From contig CM035809.1 in NCBI GenBank assembly GCA_020466095.1, positions 24,896,955 through 24,960,954 on the forward strand: a DNA stretch of 64,000 bases. The letters are read 5' to 3'. Below are positions 11,651 to 25,094 of the stretch, one piece after another (positions within the stretch are counted from its first letter, which is position 1; every line of letters begins with the position of its first letter). The stretch comes from Chlorops oryzae. Its lineage: Eukaryota > Arthropoda > Insecta > Diptera > Chloropidae. Both the position numbers and the translations under genes were made by a program. Below the pieces are notes generated by a model that searched no databases, had not been told where the DNA came from, and saw only the letters and a list, made by a program, of their open reading frames with translations.

Positions 11651-12439
11651 CATAGTCAGACGTCCCCAGTGAAAGGTATAAAAAACTTCAAATTCGAACA
11701 CGGGTTTACCATACGACATGCGCCAATGTCGTTGGGAGTCTGGGTATATCAAAATCGGGCTATGAAGTCTTTTAGCCTCTTATATGATTACTGCCTTCGT
11801 AGGTCTGAAATGGGCTGATCTATAGACATTTTTTATGTACATCCAATCTCAAGCGAAATCTTTCTCGATTAGACATCAATGGGGAACTAAATTTTGATTC
11901 TCTTATAGATCAGTTTTCTTTTCTTCTCCTCGATGGACTTAAATATTGGTTCCTCCTTTACTTCCACCTCACTTTGCACTAAGACCTTATTAGACTCTCT
12001 TCGAAGAATGAGCTCATTTTATTGTGTCCAAAATTTCTACCGATATTCCGGACCAGTTGCTTCAATCGCCTCATTTATTGCAAATCGGAACAAAAAATTT
12101 TAATGCGTTCTTTGAAAAATTTCTGCGATTTCGTTAAACAAACGTTCGTTCTGTCATGCCTATTAAAATATTTAATTAAATTTTATTTCAATTACATTTT
12201 TCGAATCAGGCTTATCAATTGCGAATGCATTTATTGCAAGTCACCTATAATAACCGAAAGAGTCAAAGAACTTTTTCCGATCTCCCATTGGCTTCTCAGT
12301 GTAGAATATCAATTAAAAAAAAAAATAATAATAATAATAAGAATTTGCTGTCGCAAAGAAATGTTTTCGATTTTATTTAATTAATTATTTTATTGCTGTT
12401 TATGTGTGTCGATGCATGCGTGTTCATGTTATGTGGCTC
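11651..12439. other. Intergenic; may hold more decayed retroelement
   Basis: No conserved motif could be read in any frame. A 120-codon ORF at 12022-12384 has no recognisable domain and is not called. Confidence 0.35.
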
Positions 12440-12824
12440 CCCAGCAGGCAAATATATCCAGCAGGACAAAAACATTAGTGATTTCACTGGGTCATAGAGG
12501 TGACATTGTCATGCATGTCAAGTTGGGGGTCATGTCATCGTGGATGGTGGCATAGTGTATCAAGTGTTCGACTCACAATCCGAAGACCGCGGGTTCGATC
12601 CCTGGCTGAGGAAAACAAAAATTGTTAAAAATGGATTTTTATAAATTTCCTGATGGGCGTCTCTAGTGACTTTTTCTAATCCCACGAAGCCAAACTCACC
12701 CACGAAGTCCCTCTGTCAGTTCTCGTGTACAAATGTCATACAAAGTGTCCTTTGATTTGGCATGCATGCCACCCAAAGTCATCCTGACATCACTGATTTT
12801 GTCAGGGGCACTTTTCCTGCTGGG
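12440..12824 (+). mobile_element. CCCAGCAGG-ended element carrying a tRNA-like insert
   Basis: The 385-bp segment begins CCCAGCAGGCAAATA and ends TTTTCCTGCTGGG. It matches the reverse complement of 1325-1628 on both sides of a block of roughly 110 bp (about 12541-12650) absent from that copy. This block contains the tRNA-like module annotated separately. No ORF is seen, and no target-site duplication is evident. Confidence 0.7.
12546..12612 (+). repeat. tRNA-like module with A and B boxes (SINE head)
   Basis: TGGCATAGTGT at 12548-12558 fits an A box (TRGCNNAGTNG type) and GGTTCGATCCC at 12592-12602 is a consensus B box, spaced as in tRNA genes. The acceptor stem is not well paired, so it is called a tRNA-derived repeat and not a tRNA gene. 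Confidence 0.65.
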
Positions 12825-13257
12825 TCATGGTAGGCAGTCTTCTTAGGTGAGAAATAGAGAGGGGGGAAACGATTAGAAAAATGCCACAGTCAGTAACGAA
12901 TTTTGGGTAAAAAATTGATTATTTTTACTTAATTAAGGAGTCCCCCTTTTCACCGCCCCCAAAAACCAAGCCCATTTGTATGTTTACTTGCAATAAAATG
13001 TGAGAAGAGAGGCCATTTGTTTGCCGTGACGTGCATCAGATCACGTCGCGTAGGTCAGTCGGTTTCCTTGTTTAGCTCGATTTTGTTGTTTCTTCTTTTT
13101 TGTTCCATGGACTTTGGTTTTATTGGCTGCTTTTTTGCTTGTTGCAAACTCGTTTTTCTTCCTTTAATTTTTTTTTTTTTTTTTTTTAGAAAATTGTTTT
13201 CTTCCCCTGTCCTCTTTGAGATGTTTTTGGCTGCAGACCAAATGGATTTTTTCAATA

Positions 13258-13357
13258 CAGTATTCCCCGGATATAAGCACCGTGCAAAATGCTCGAAAAA
13301 TAGTGCTTATAAGCGGAGAATGCTTATATCCGGGGTGCATATATCCGGGGAATACTG
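13258..13357. mobile_element. pogo/Tigger-like MITE (100 bp) with TA duplication
   Basis: Ends are CAGTATTCCCCGGATATA and its inverted copy, with a TA dinucleotide directly outside each end (13256-13257 and 13358-13359). Inner blocks GTGCTTAT/ATAAGCAC are also inverted. TA target sites and CAGT..CCCCG ends are known for Tc1/mariner-pogo (Tigger) transposons; this copy has no transposase. Confidence 0.82.
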
Positions 13358-14691
13358 TATAATGTTTTTGATTGATATCAAGGTCAAGCCAAAGCAGTGA
13401 GATTTTTTGGTGTTTTGCTTTTCCTTTTTTATTTTTTTTTTTTTCTTTAAAATAATTCAGACTGTCTTCCTTCATAATTAATTTGTTAAAAATAGAAAGA
13501 ATCCAAGTCTGGCTTGAAACGTTCTTGATTTGTTTATTTGCTTCGAACATGTTCGATACGAACGCGTTGCAACCTGAAACCGAGATTCAACCGAACAAAA
13601 CGAACGAGAAACAAAGGCAGCCATTATTGTTCCGTTTTCAGTTCGTTTCGCTTCTGTAAAAATGTAAATGCAAACAAAAATAAAAAGAAAAACAGTAAAA
13701 CAAAATTTTATTGAGGTACCCCTGTATGCGTTTGTATTGGTGGTGTTTTTCAGTATACAAAACACAAATGCCCGGTAGGAAATTCGAAGGTGTGTACAAT
13801 ATTTTATTAGTAGTTCGATCGTCATCCGTCCGTGGCACTGCATATGTGGACACTTTTGTGCCAATTACAATATTTCACAAATCTGAGGGATTTGTCATAA
13901 GAACCTAAAAAAACTGTTTCTGTATTATTTGTAAGAAGAAAGAACTAGCGGGCCTTGGAGGAATTTTGATATAAAAAACAACCGAAATGGATGCGTCTAG
14001 GTCTCCAATGTTCTCATCCCTTAAAAGAACCTTTGATATTTCTATTTAAAATTTCTCTTTGATGACAAGAGGTGATTTAATAATTGAAGAGCAACCCGTT
14101 ATTCACTATCATCAGATTTTTTGAGGCTAACACGAGAACCGATGAGCTTATGATAATGGAATTAGTTTGGATCTATGTTTGTTTTTTAAACGTAGGTTTT
14201 TTTGAGACGAAATTGTAGGCCTTCTTCCCTAAAAAAGAACATGAGTAAATTATATCGAGCTAAATATGAAGTAAATGTGATATATGTATGATATATCTAT
14301 AAATTTATCTCATATTTAGCTCATACTGAGCTTCGAAAGGTTCTCCAAATAACTCATATATACCTCATATTTATCTAACATAGCGCTATTTTGGACTTAA
14401 AACAAAAAATTTTCAAATCATAAATAGCTCATATTGAGCTTTTTTGCAGCTAAAATGCCTGCTGGGAAGTGTCCCATAATAAAATACATTTTTTTTTTAA
14501 GGAGTCGGTTTATGATGAACAAAAAATTGCGGGTAAAAATGTAACCATGACCAGTAAAAAGGGAAAGATAAAACTTGCCATAGTTTCAGACAAAAATTTT
14601 TCACGACTAAACGATACACCTTCGAAAAAAAAAAAATGTTTATAGCCCATTTTCTGAGCTTTTTAAGCGCACAAAGGGTTTTTAGGTTAGG
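13358..14691. other. Intergenic; partial repeat ending GCCTGCTGGG near 14468
   Basis: A block at about 14220-14468 has repeated AGCTCATA/ATATGAGCT-like words and ends with CCTGCTGGG, the terminus seen in the elements at 1325 and 12440, but I could not define the other end. No protein gene is supported. Confidence 0.35.
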
Positions 14692-14884
14692 TTTTTGTGG
14701 CATATTTAGGGCGACATACTTAGGAATCACATGGGCCCGTTGTGATACCACGAATAATGGTAAAACAAAGAAAAACGGAAACAGAAAAAACGAAAAAAAA
14801 AACATCACGATCTCAGCTGGGAGTTGAACTCAGAGCCTCTCGCTTCGTAAGTTGGCATCTCAACCAACTACGGGCCATAGGCCG
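14692..14884 (-). mobile_element. Second tRNA-derived SINE-like repeat
   Basis: On the minus strand the head resembles a tRNA (TAGTTGGTTGAG near the A box position; GAGTTCAACTCCC as B box/T arm). It is followed by an A/T-interrupted body and a distal part with GGTATCACAACGGGCC, which resembles GGTATCACAATGGGCC near the 3' end of the SINEs at 10208 and 46389. It is therefore probably a different SINE family sharing a 3' segment. Outer ends are approximate. Confidence 0.55.
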
Positions 14885-17800
14885 ACGGAGGGTTCACTAG
14901 TTAGTTTGAAATTTTATGGGGTTTTATGGCTATAATAGTGAAAATTTTGATATTATATTAATATTTCCTATCTTTGGCAGCCATTGTGGTATGAAAAATA
15001 TCCTATTAACAAATAATTTTATATTTATTCCGAATTTCCGTTCAATTTCCTTCGAATCCGTAGTACATATGTCATACTTTGTTAGTGGTTTCATCAAAGA
15101 AAAAACAAGTCGAAAACTGATTATACAGATTTTATATTATTATTATATTAATTATATATTGAAATCCTAGCATAGCATAAAATCTATTACATTTGCTAGT
15201 CATTTGCATCAATGAAAAATTAAATAGAATGAAATTAAATTATTTCACAATTTTGAAAAAAACGATGAACCAATACCATTTCAATTCTCGCTATCATTTA
15301 GCTTCATGAGTACTTAAGAAGAGTCTTCTTTGCACGACTTTTATCAGAATCAGAACAGCTGATAAAACAACATTGTCTTGTGATAAACACATTTGTTTTC
15401 TTTACACCTTCTCTTCATATTGCCCATTCATCATAGCTCCGTTTCACTGTCGTTTTTTGCACTTAAAAGCACCAATGAAATCATCACATCCATACGAAAT
15501 TCCCGTCATCACTTGAAAAATTTCCTACTGGCCTATGATTCACACACATACACTCAGGAAAATCAACTGTTTGCCCGTTCCACTTGATGCCACTCTGGTC
15601 CCTGGTCGACAGTTTTTGCTGCTGTTTGAATCCGAAAGAAATTTTTTCTTGTATGCCTTTTAATAAAATCGAGTTCAGTTTATATTTGGCAACAAGAGAG
15701 AAAAGTACCTAATATTTTTCACTGCATAATCAAGAGCACTCTGTGTGTATGTCTTCACTAGTTGAGCGTCGTTTATTTGTTTGCGTTATTGTTTAAAAAA
15801 AATAAATAAAAATCAATTTTTACGTTCAACAATTTTAAAATTTTTAACTAGACTTAGAATTAAAATGCTTTTTTAAATGTACTTAACGCTTTAAATTCGA
15901 TTTTACGATTTTAAAAGCCAAAAAAAAAAAAATGAAAATTCTTAATGCAAAATATGCATATCTGAGAAAAATCGATTGAGGTAGAAGAACAAGAGCGAAA
16001 AAAATACAAGTGATATAAAATGAAATAAGAAAGAAAGGAAAGAATATTTTGCATTTTCACTCCAATATAACAACAAGAATTTGTGATATTTATTAAGAAA
16101 AAAGATTTTTTCAAAAAAGTACAAATTAGTTAAAAAAAAAAATTAATTAATATTAGACTAAATGGCAAACAATGATGCGTAGCTAAGGCTGAAGAGCAAT
16201 TTTAATTTTTAAATAATCCTACGTGCAATAATATTTAAAATTAATACTTAATTGATGAGCAAAACATTCCCGCGCAACAACAAAATGGCTGTCAAAATGT
16301 AAGATTATTGCAAATAATTTTTTTAAAAAATTTTTAAACAATTTTTATTGATTTCTTATTAAAATTTTTTTTTTTTTTTTTTGGGAAATTTCCAAGAGAA
16401 AAAATGGTTGATTGATGGTTGTTCAAATGTTAAAAAAAAACATATAAATTGATTTTTGAAAAATTTAATGTAACGATTTTTAACGATTTTTTTTCAAGTG
16501 AAATCTCTACATCATCGTCAGAGCGCGCTCAGCTGTAGATATACACAAAAACAGCTACGACAGAGAGAATTTTTTCGAAGGTTTTTTTTGCATTAATTTA
16601 AAAAAATTTATTTTTTCATTAATAAGCAATGAAAATTATTGCAAAATTTCAATGCTAAAATATTAAAGAATATTTAAAGAAAAATTCGAAATTATGTAAA
16701 AATTTCGTACGTTTCATTTTCCATCGAATTCCAACGCATAAACAAAGACTGTACACTGTGTCGTCTTCCCTTCCAGCAGTTTTGTGTTTGCCTTTTCTGT
16801 CTTTGCAGTTGTATTTGTATGTTCCATTTCAAGTCGTTGCTATAGCGGAAACAAACAAAAAAATTACAAAAAAAAAAAATCAGAAGAAATAAAAAAAATA
16901 CAAGAAAAAACAGCAACAAACTTCTTTGTGTGTACATGACTTAATTTTGTTTGCGTTTCGTTTCCGCTCGTTCCGTACGAGAGTTTCACTATGGCAAAAA
17001 TACGGAAAAGGTCAAAATTAAGATTATTTCTTTTTCCAAAAATTAAAAAAAATAATTTTTTTAAATAAATTTTTTATCCTTTTGAATTTGTCTATTTCCT
17101 CACCATAAATGAGGGCAAAATTTTTAGTACAAAAATTAATAAAAAAAATTTTTTTTTTGAATCGAGTAATTTCTTCTGTCGTTTGAGGCATTGCGTCAGA
17201 AAATGTTTCTCTTAATTTTTTTTATACTTTTTAAAAATTTTTTTTTATTTAAAATTTTTTTTTTTTTAATTTTTTTTTTTTAATTTAATTTTTTTTAAAT
17301 TTAAAATACTTCTTTAATAAAAAAAAAAGTCATTTTATTTGTTTCTCAATTTAGTGCCTTTGAACAAACAAAATTAGTGTTTTTTTTTTTTTTTTTTGTG
17401 TTTCGAATTCGCCCTTTAGTACATGAGAATTGAGCAACGTCAATTGGTCTAGCGATAAGCTACGAAAAACAACAAAAAAGCTTTTGAAGATAACACATTT
17501 AATCTCCTTAGATAAACTGTACTTTTTTTGGTATTCGTTTCTCTGTCTTTGGTCGCTCCCGAACGACCTATTTTTTTGGAGACGCTCCAAAAATTAGTGC
17601 TGCTTTTTGTACGTATTTTGTGTTTGGCCTTTTTTGGGTGAATTTCACCGAAATTTGCCTGCTTTAGTGGCGTGATTTTTCTATTTGGAAATTTGTGATT
17701 TTGTGTTATTTTATTTGTATTTATTTTTTTTTTTTTTGTTTTGTTTTTTTTTTTGGCGGTTTAAGATGTTGCCGTAGTATGACGTAGCCCTTCGAAATCT

Positions 17801-20800
17801 TGGCATCATACAATTTTTAAAATATTTCTTTAAATTTTGGGGTTTTTTTTTTTAAATTTATGTTAGACTAAATCGCCTGTAGAATTTTTTGAAGATTTTG
17901 GTAAAATCTTAGAAAGTGACGCCAGGAAAAAAATGTCCAAAAATTGCTATAAATAGTGAGGGTCAAGGCTAGATGAAAATTTGCACACTTTTTCGGAAAT
18001 CCTTCCGCTTGAGAATTATTTGCTGAACTGATGGAGTCACCTCTAAATGTCCTAACTTTCCTCTTCAAATTTCGATACAAAATATCATTTTAGGAGTCAT
18101 TCTTCCTTAACCCTTTAACGCACAAGGGTCAAATTTGTCCCTAAATAATAATAACGATTTATAGAATTTTCTTTAAAATGGGGTTTGAATATAAATTTAA
18201 AAAAATTTCGAACTTTTTTAAACAATTTTTTAATTTTTAAAATTTTTCTGCCCCAGGAAAAATGTTTTTCAAATTGTCCGCCATTTATAACACCTCCCAT
18301 TCCATTGAAGACTATTACTCCCACCTCTAAGGCACTTCCTCTTACAAACTTCCCTCCATTATCTTAATTTATTTTCTGTCATTTAACCCAAACAATTTGA
18401 TGTTAAAATTCCATTTTATCTGTTCGAGTCTGTTTAAAATTTCCGAAATAAATTTTCTCGACATGAAATTGTAAGAAAATACACACGTATGTACATAATT
18501 CTTTTAATGGATTTTCGTCCCGTGCAAGCCCATTTCAATCTCTGACGTTTTTCACTTGTTTATTGTTTACAAACATTACAGAAATTTATTTTTTTTTCTT
18601 CTTTTGTAGAGAATTTCTTACCCTCAACTTGCTAACGAAAAAGTCATTGAAAATTCCAAGACCTTGCTGCGAATGCAAGTGCCATGCAGTGTCTTGAACG
18701 TAATTATGACTTGATTTCTTTAAGCATTTTTCAACCCTAAATTTCCTTTTCTTTGCCGTGATTCACTTTACAACCACAAATTCCAAATTGGTCTTCCTTC
18801 ATCGCGCGGGGTCTTTTCAGTTCAGAGATTATAAATCGTTCAGTTTTTTCCCCCGTTTTTGTTTTGTTTTGTTTATGCTTTCGTGACTTTCTTTCGTAAT
18901 GCTGCGACCTTTTTCCAAACGGTGATATGACGTCTTTTCTGATAGGGACTACCCAGCTACCTACTTGGCCCATTGTTCGGCTATTTGAGTCATTGTTCGG
19001 CTATTTGAGTCATTGTTTCAACATTACCACAGAAAGGGACGGTTAAAGAATTTCTCTTGAATATCAAAAGCGAGATTAAAGGTTCCTGAGAAAATAAGAT
19101 CTTCATGGGTTTGATATGATTTCTTCATACAAACACACACAGTGGTATAATTATGTCATTAAATTGTCAAATTTTTGATTTCAAAATCGCTTTTCTGATT
19201 CGTGAGGACACGGAAAGGCCCAAGATGTGGGGTTTGAAAGTCATTTTTGGGACTCAGAGAGATGTCAAAGAAGAAAATCAACAAATTTGAAATCTTGAAG
19301 GGTGTTCTGAAAAGAGAAATTTTTGCTTTCGGATGAAAGTCCTAGAAAAAAATATACTTAGGTACCTATAAAAATAAAAAAAACCTTTTAATTAAAAAAA
19401 AAATATTTTCAAAAAATATAAAAATTAAGTATTTAAAAACAAAATCTAAAATCATAGAACAATTATACAAAAATTATATAAACAAAAAAATACAAAATAG
19501 GTTATAAAAAAATTATAAAAAAATTATAAAAAAATTATAAAAAAATTATAAAAATAAAAAAAAATTATAAAAAAATATAAAAAAATTATAAAAAAAATAT
19601 TTAAAAATATAAATAAAAAACATAATAAAATTAGAAATAAACAAAAAATATATAAAAAAAATAAATATACCTATAAATACATAAATATAAATTTTTTTTT
19701 AATTAAAAAAAAATTATGAAAGTTGAGCTTCTTCTCTCAAGGATGTGACTCTTTAGTGTGTCATATTGAGACCATAAATTTTCTGTCCTTGTTCTATTTA
19801 ATCAATCCGACAATTCTCTCTATTTATTTTACCTTATAAAATTGATAAAAATTTTATTGCCCCTCATTACTGCCACAGAACTTAAACAATTTCAACATAT
19901 TGAGGCAACTTTTTCCAACAATATAGCTTGATAAAAACAAAGCGGGGGGAAAATCTAGAATTAGAATCAATTGAGTCCCTCGTTTTTTTTTATGAGCTTA
20001 AAACAATAAAACTAGTTTTTCGAAAAGGGGTGGACGTTCTTCATTCAACTGTACCTAATCATGCATAAAGCCGATGAAAAGATAAAAGCCAAATTATTTC
20101 CGTACAGTCTACGCGTCCGTACAACCCCTATTTTATGTGTGTACCCATATCGAATTTGCACTCAACTCAACGTCAATCACTAACGAAAAAATTCCTTCGG
20201 TGCTTTAGTGTGGAAATAATTTCATATTTCCACAAAGAGTCGAGTCAATTGATAGTGTCAGCTGTTGGCTGGATTTTTAGCTTGAATCCAATGATGGTAG
20301 GTAACTTACCTACTACCTACCCTTCCCTTCATGAGAATTCGATATTTTTGCCAGGTGTGTGTGCATAGAGAACGAACTGTGTCTCTGTGGACTCATCGAA
20401 GTGTTCACTTTTGTTGGGTCCGATAAATTTAGAATGCCTTTTTCTGTCTCTGAGTTGGCTTTTTATGCAAACTTGTTTTTTGCTTTTCGCTTTTTTCTTT
20501 GTTTTTTGTTTTCAAGTGAATACACACCTCCATCGTCAGCTGTCTTTGATGAGGTAATGGGCTAATTCTGATTTTTCACAAACATATTTTAAAATGTTCT
20601 TTTTTCTATTTTGATCTCTAATTTTTTTTTTTTTAAATTTTGTTTTCTTTTAGAATTGCTTAAAATGTAGTAAACAAATTTGTTTTGAAATAAAAATTAA
20701 GAGAACTTAAAATAAAAATAAAATCCATCAGGATGATTCTTCCAAGTTGTTACCCAATCAGGTAAAAAAATTTATTAAAAAAACAATTCCCTCAAAATGG

Positions 20801-21547
20801 GAAAAATGCCTTAATACGGCATCACTGTAATGAACCAGATTTCCCTTTCATTGACGTACAATATTAATGAATTTTGAATGTAACTTAGAATATTCAAAAT
20901 TCATTATTTTTGGTGATTTGCCAGTTCTCTGATGATTATGATGATTTCGTATTTAAAATTTTTTTAATTTCATATTTTTCTCGCTTTGACATTGAATCGG
21001 GTCATTTGAATGATGAAGGTCGTTCATAAATTTTCCCTTTGCTGTTCTATGTTACATCAACTGAGTTATCTTTTACAAAACTGAACTCTGGAGACCTTGA
21101 ATTTAAAACAAATCGTATTTTAGTGACACACCGAAAAGTGAGATTTGAACAGATTTTAGACAAATTTATTTTTCACTTTTTTTAGTACTCGAAAAAAAAA
21201 AACGAGCATCAACAATTTCAAGACTTTGAAGACTTAAATTTCATAGAATATTCGTTTCAATAGTGACAATGCATAAATAAATTTAGTATTCTTTAGTACT
21301 GTATTAAAATGCAAAAGGAGTACTAATTTTGTACTAATTTAGTACTCTTTAGTAATGTACTTAAATGTAAAAGAAGTACTAATTTAGTACTAATTTTTTT
21401 TTACTAATTTAGTACTCTTTAGTAATGTACTAAAATACAAAAGGAGTACTAATTTTGTTCCCTGAAGCTGTGGATTATTGCTCGATTTCGGAGATTCTGC
21501 TCCGTTCATTACTTTCATGTACTAAAAAGTGTACTAAAATGCATTTT
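14885..21547. other. 6.7 kb AT-rich tract without recognised genes
   Basis: Long A/T homopolymers (for example 17140-17330) and a (A)nTTATA-like low-complexity tract at about 19370-19720 dominate. A TTAACCCTTTAACGCA motif at about 18108 resembles one end of the piggyBac-like MITE at 34428, but no partner end was found. The ORFs present are short, of biased composition and without domains. This could contain regulatory DNA or distant 5' exons of Cyclin G, but nothing in the sequence shows it. Confidence 0.35.
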
Positions 21548-22149
21548 TAATACCTAATCGCAAAAAAGGCTTGATGAAATTCAGTCACCACCAAGTAAAA
21601 TTGTGATAAGTTTGAAAGAATGAATTATTTTTAGTACAATAATATTCGAAAAGAGTATAACGTTTTTCTTTATTAAAGAAATTTTTTACTATTTAGAATT
21701 CGACTTCAAAAATGTTCTAAATTGCACTAGTAAGTGTAATAAAGTGTACTAAATTGTACTAAATTGCACGAAATTGTACTACATTATGGCAAAGTGAATA
21801 GGTGATATACCAGTCTTTAGAATTTTACAATTTAGTACAATGATATTTAGTACAATGATATTCAAAAACATGTAACGTTTTTCTTTATTAAATAAATTTC
21901 GTACTACATACTTAGAATTTGACTTCAAAGAAGTTCTAAATTGTACTAAAGTGTACTAAATTGTACTAAAGTGTTCTAAATTGTACTAAATTGCACGAAA
22001 TTGTACTAAATTATGTCAAAATGGAGAGCTGATATACTAGTCTTTAGAATGGTATCATAAAAGAGTACTAAATTGACACGACGTGATCTTAAGTATTTAG
22101 AATAATTTAATTTGGTTCTAAAAGGAAATATTTCTTTCAAAACATAAGT
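21548..22149 (+). repeat. TAGTAC-rich repeat, arm 1 of an inverted pair
   Basis: This roughly 600-bp segment matches 25095-25697 in reverse orientation over its whole length: both share ACCTAATCGCAAAAAAGGC at one end and CTTTCAAAACATAAGT at the other. The middle has variable numbers of TGTACTAAAT/TTAGTACA units of about 10 bp. No coding potential. Nearby 21285-21545 is also TAGTAC-rich. Confidence 0.82.
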
Positions 22150-23538
22150 AATTCACAGAATGTACCACAAGAAGAAAATATGTACTAAATTCATATGTTT
22201 ATAACACTTCTGAAATGGATTCTCCTATTTTTTTTTTCGAAAATTGTTCAAATATTTACATCATTATCGCAACATTTTCATTTATCAATTTCATTAAAGA
22301 AAAATTTCGCAAGACAAAGGGCACGACTCGTCAGTGTTTCATAATCGTGTATTGGAAAAGAGCACGTAAATTAGTCATTCCTTACGAAATACCATTCGAC
22401 ACCACCACCAAGCACTGTCATGCTGTGCTACTGTGTAAACAGCTTTTTATTCTTCTTCTTCGAGATTCAAAAAACTTTTTTCTTTTTTAATCTCATTGTC
22501 TGCCTGCCTGACGACTCCCTGAATTCGATGGATTTTCATAAACGGTCTCAACGCATTTCTTTGGTTTTTTTTTCGATTCAAGGCACTTGACTTTTTCATT
22601 GTTTTTTCGTGCGTAAGACGCAGCCATTCGAATAGGAAGAGGTGAGACTGAGACGTGTGCTAAAGATTCGATGATAAGTGGGTCATGTAAACGAGACTAA
22701 TCACATCAGCAGGATTCTGTGATGGCAATTTGAATGCAAAATTTTTTCAACAAAATTGATTTTCTTCGCTTCTGTTTTTCAATTTTAAAAACACCTTCCC
22801 CAGCTCCTGCCCTATTGACAGCAATACACCAAACACCATAACACCTAAGAATATTTTCTGGGGGTTGTACGAAAGTTAACTTCCTTTTGTTTCGCTTCAA
22901 CCCTCTTTGGAGTTTTTAAGTTCTTTTGCTAATTTTTTTTGATTTTTTATTCCTTTTATTTTTTCAATATCCGCTTGTTAACAACCCCTGCGATGTCTGA
23001 GTCGGACAACAAGCGACTTTTTATGGCACTCATTAAGGGTTTCTTTTAATTGAGTTTCGTGCACCCCTAAACGTATTGAATTCTCACAAAAAAAAAAGAG
23101 GAAAATTATGTAAAGTTTCAGACCCTTTTATTTTTATTGAAAAATGAAGAAAATCGCATGATATTCCCAAGATTTGAACCTCGAATTAAATTTCCAAAGA
23201 TTTGAACCACTACTTTAGCTCGAGAGCAGCAGACGACTATAGAAATCGTACCAACGAATTATAAGCGAAAAGTTCTTCTTTTTCAAGTATCTAAGTATCA
23301 AAAAGATGTGGACAAATCGAATCACTTATGTTTCTTCTTCAATTGAAGCATTCCAGCAATCAATCTTATCAATAAGTTTGAACCTCTTCCAGAACATTCA
23401 GAGGCGAAACTTTGATTAAAATAAAATAAAATGAAATGAATGAGGCCAAGATGGGTGGCACATGCATTCGATTTACTTGCTTATCTCTTTAAGAGCCAGA
23501 CGATGTAGCAGGAGGTGGTCTTTTGAGAGTAACATATA
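22150..23538. other. Intergenic, nothing recognised
   Basis: AT-rich with a 91-codon ORF at 22215-22490 that shows no domain. No repeat boundaries or RNA genes seen. Confidence 0.35.
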
Positions 23539-23730
23539 CAGTATACTCTCTCCTTGCGAACACTCCATTCCTCTTAAACGGACACTTTTTGGGAGTGCTC
23601 TAGTCTTCCTACTTCTCGAATGGAACACCTCTGTTAAACGGACATATCGTCCCCTCAGAAAACGACTGTCGTATGTCCCATAAGAAATACATGCGACATA
23701 CGACAGTCGTTTTCTGAGGGGACAATATAT
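23539..23730. mobile_element. Fragment of CAGTATA-ended element with 73-bp hairpin
   Basis: TACAGTATACTCTC at 23537 looks like the end of a pogo/Tigger-type element. At 23650-23722 there is a near-perfect hairpin, with CCCCTCAGAAAACGACTGTC matched in reverse across a loop of about 15 bp. The other terminus is missing, and the following sequence is a different repeat, so the element appears truncated or nested. Confidence 0.6.
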
Positions 23731-24054
23731 TGACGTCAATATAGACAAGAGAACTAGTTCCAACGTCAACTGTATTTATAGGCGGTTTCATTAGAGGAAC
23801 TGTACTGTCAAGAGGTATAGTTCATCTAACAACATGTCTCCTTATAAAGCGAAAGAGTACTCCTTTTGTCTCCATCATACCACCGACGTCAAGTGTTCGT
23901 CAATCGTTTTTCGGTCTACTGTTGACATTCAATGACAACTCAATGTTAAATGTCAATAACGCAAAGCATTGCGACGGGTATAACTAGTCAGTAGTGCTGT
24001 TGACGCAGTCAGTAGAGAAAGAGTATAGATTCACTATTGACATTTCCTGCAGGG
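23731..24054 (-). mobile_element. CCCTGCAGG-ended repeat, copy 1 (324 bp)
   Basis: Inverted copy of 26735-27058, of the same length and with high similarity (shared TGACGTCAATATAGACAAG at one end, GACATTTCCTGCAGGG at the other). The CCCTGCAGGAA end lies at 24054. The opposite end is shorter than in copy 2, where the element continues to a matching terminus. Confidence 0.82.
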
Positions 24055-25094
24055 TATAAAGCTGTCTTTGGAGAGCGAGCAGCTGCCCTCAAAATAGACT
24101 CCTATTATGGTCATTTGGGAGACAATTCCATAGGTTAGAGTTATGAGATAGTGAACAGTAGATATTCATAGTTCTTCTTTCGAATACATAATACAATCTA
24201 TTTGAGTCTCATCTCCCGAATAATATAAGCTCTTCCTTCTTATATTAATTAGAAATTTGACCTTCTCATTACTTCTAGAAAAACATTCGTCTACCATACA
24301 GACAGTTTACTAATTTTGTTTATCAAATTCGATGCTTTGTCATTTGTTTTTCATAATTTTATATTTTTATTTTTTCATTTCAAATATTTTTTTTTTTTTT
24401 GACAATGACTTGCACAGCTTTCTTTTCTTTTCCGAGTAAATAAAAAATATAAAAAAAAAATACATTAGAAAAATATGTTGTCAAACGAAAAACAAATTTC
24501 AAGAGAATAATGCTTGGTCTCCAGTACCGCCTGCAAATATTCAAGACACGCAAACATATGAAACCAGTTTTAATCAAACTTCAGTTTATGATTGTAACTG
24601 GTTATATACGATTGCATTTGTTGAATATTTGCTGGCATTTCTATGCTACTGGAAAATACGAGGTATTAATAACTTTTCTTTATTTTGGTTCTTATAAAGC
24701 TTTCGAGAAAAAAGTCTGCTTACGTTTTGTGTCGATAAAAAAGAGGTTAACATGACTTAATGACGTGATTTGAATTTATTATAAATATTTAAAGAAAATA
24801 TATTTTATTGAAAATTTCAAATGCTTCTTCTTCGTCTTTTGTTTGTTTTGAATACTAATCAAATGCGATCACACGACCATGATGATATGTAGGCGGTCTT
24901 GAGTGTATGCACCTTGAACCTCTTTGTTGAACTGCTGCTGCTGCTGCCACACGAAAAAATCCTAGAATGCAATCCAAACGAAACGATTCAAGCAATTCAA
25001 AAATAGGCACTCAAATTTTCGTCTGCAATTTCTTTGGAACAAATTGCTCTGTCGCAATGGCTGCGCATGTTTCATGCATCACATTATGTGAAGT
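24055..25094. other. Intergenic, nothing recognised
   Basis: Between the interleaved repeat pairs. A short CTG run at about 24938-24950; no gene supported. Confidence 0.35.

Noticed and set aside
18108..18170. Possible second piggyBac-like MITE (TTAACCCTTTAACGCA)
   Set aside because: Only one terminus could be found; no matching GGGTTAA end nearby.
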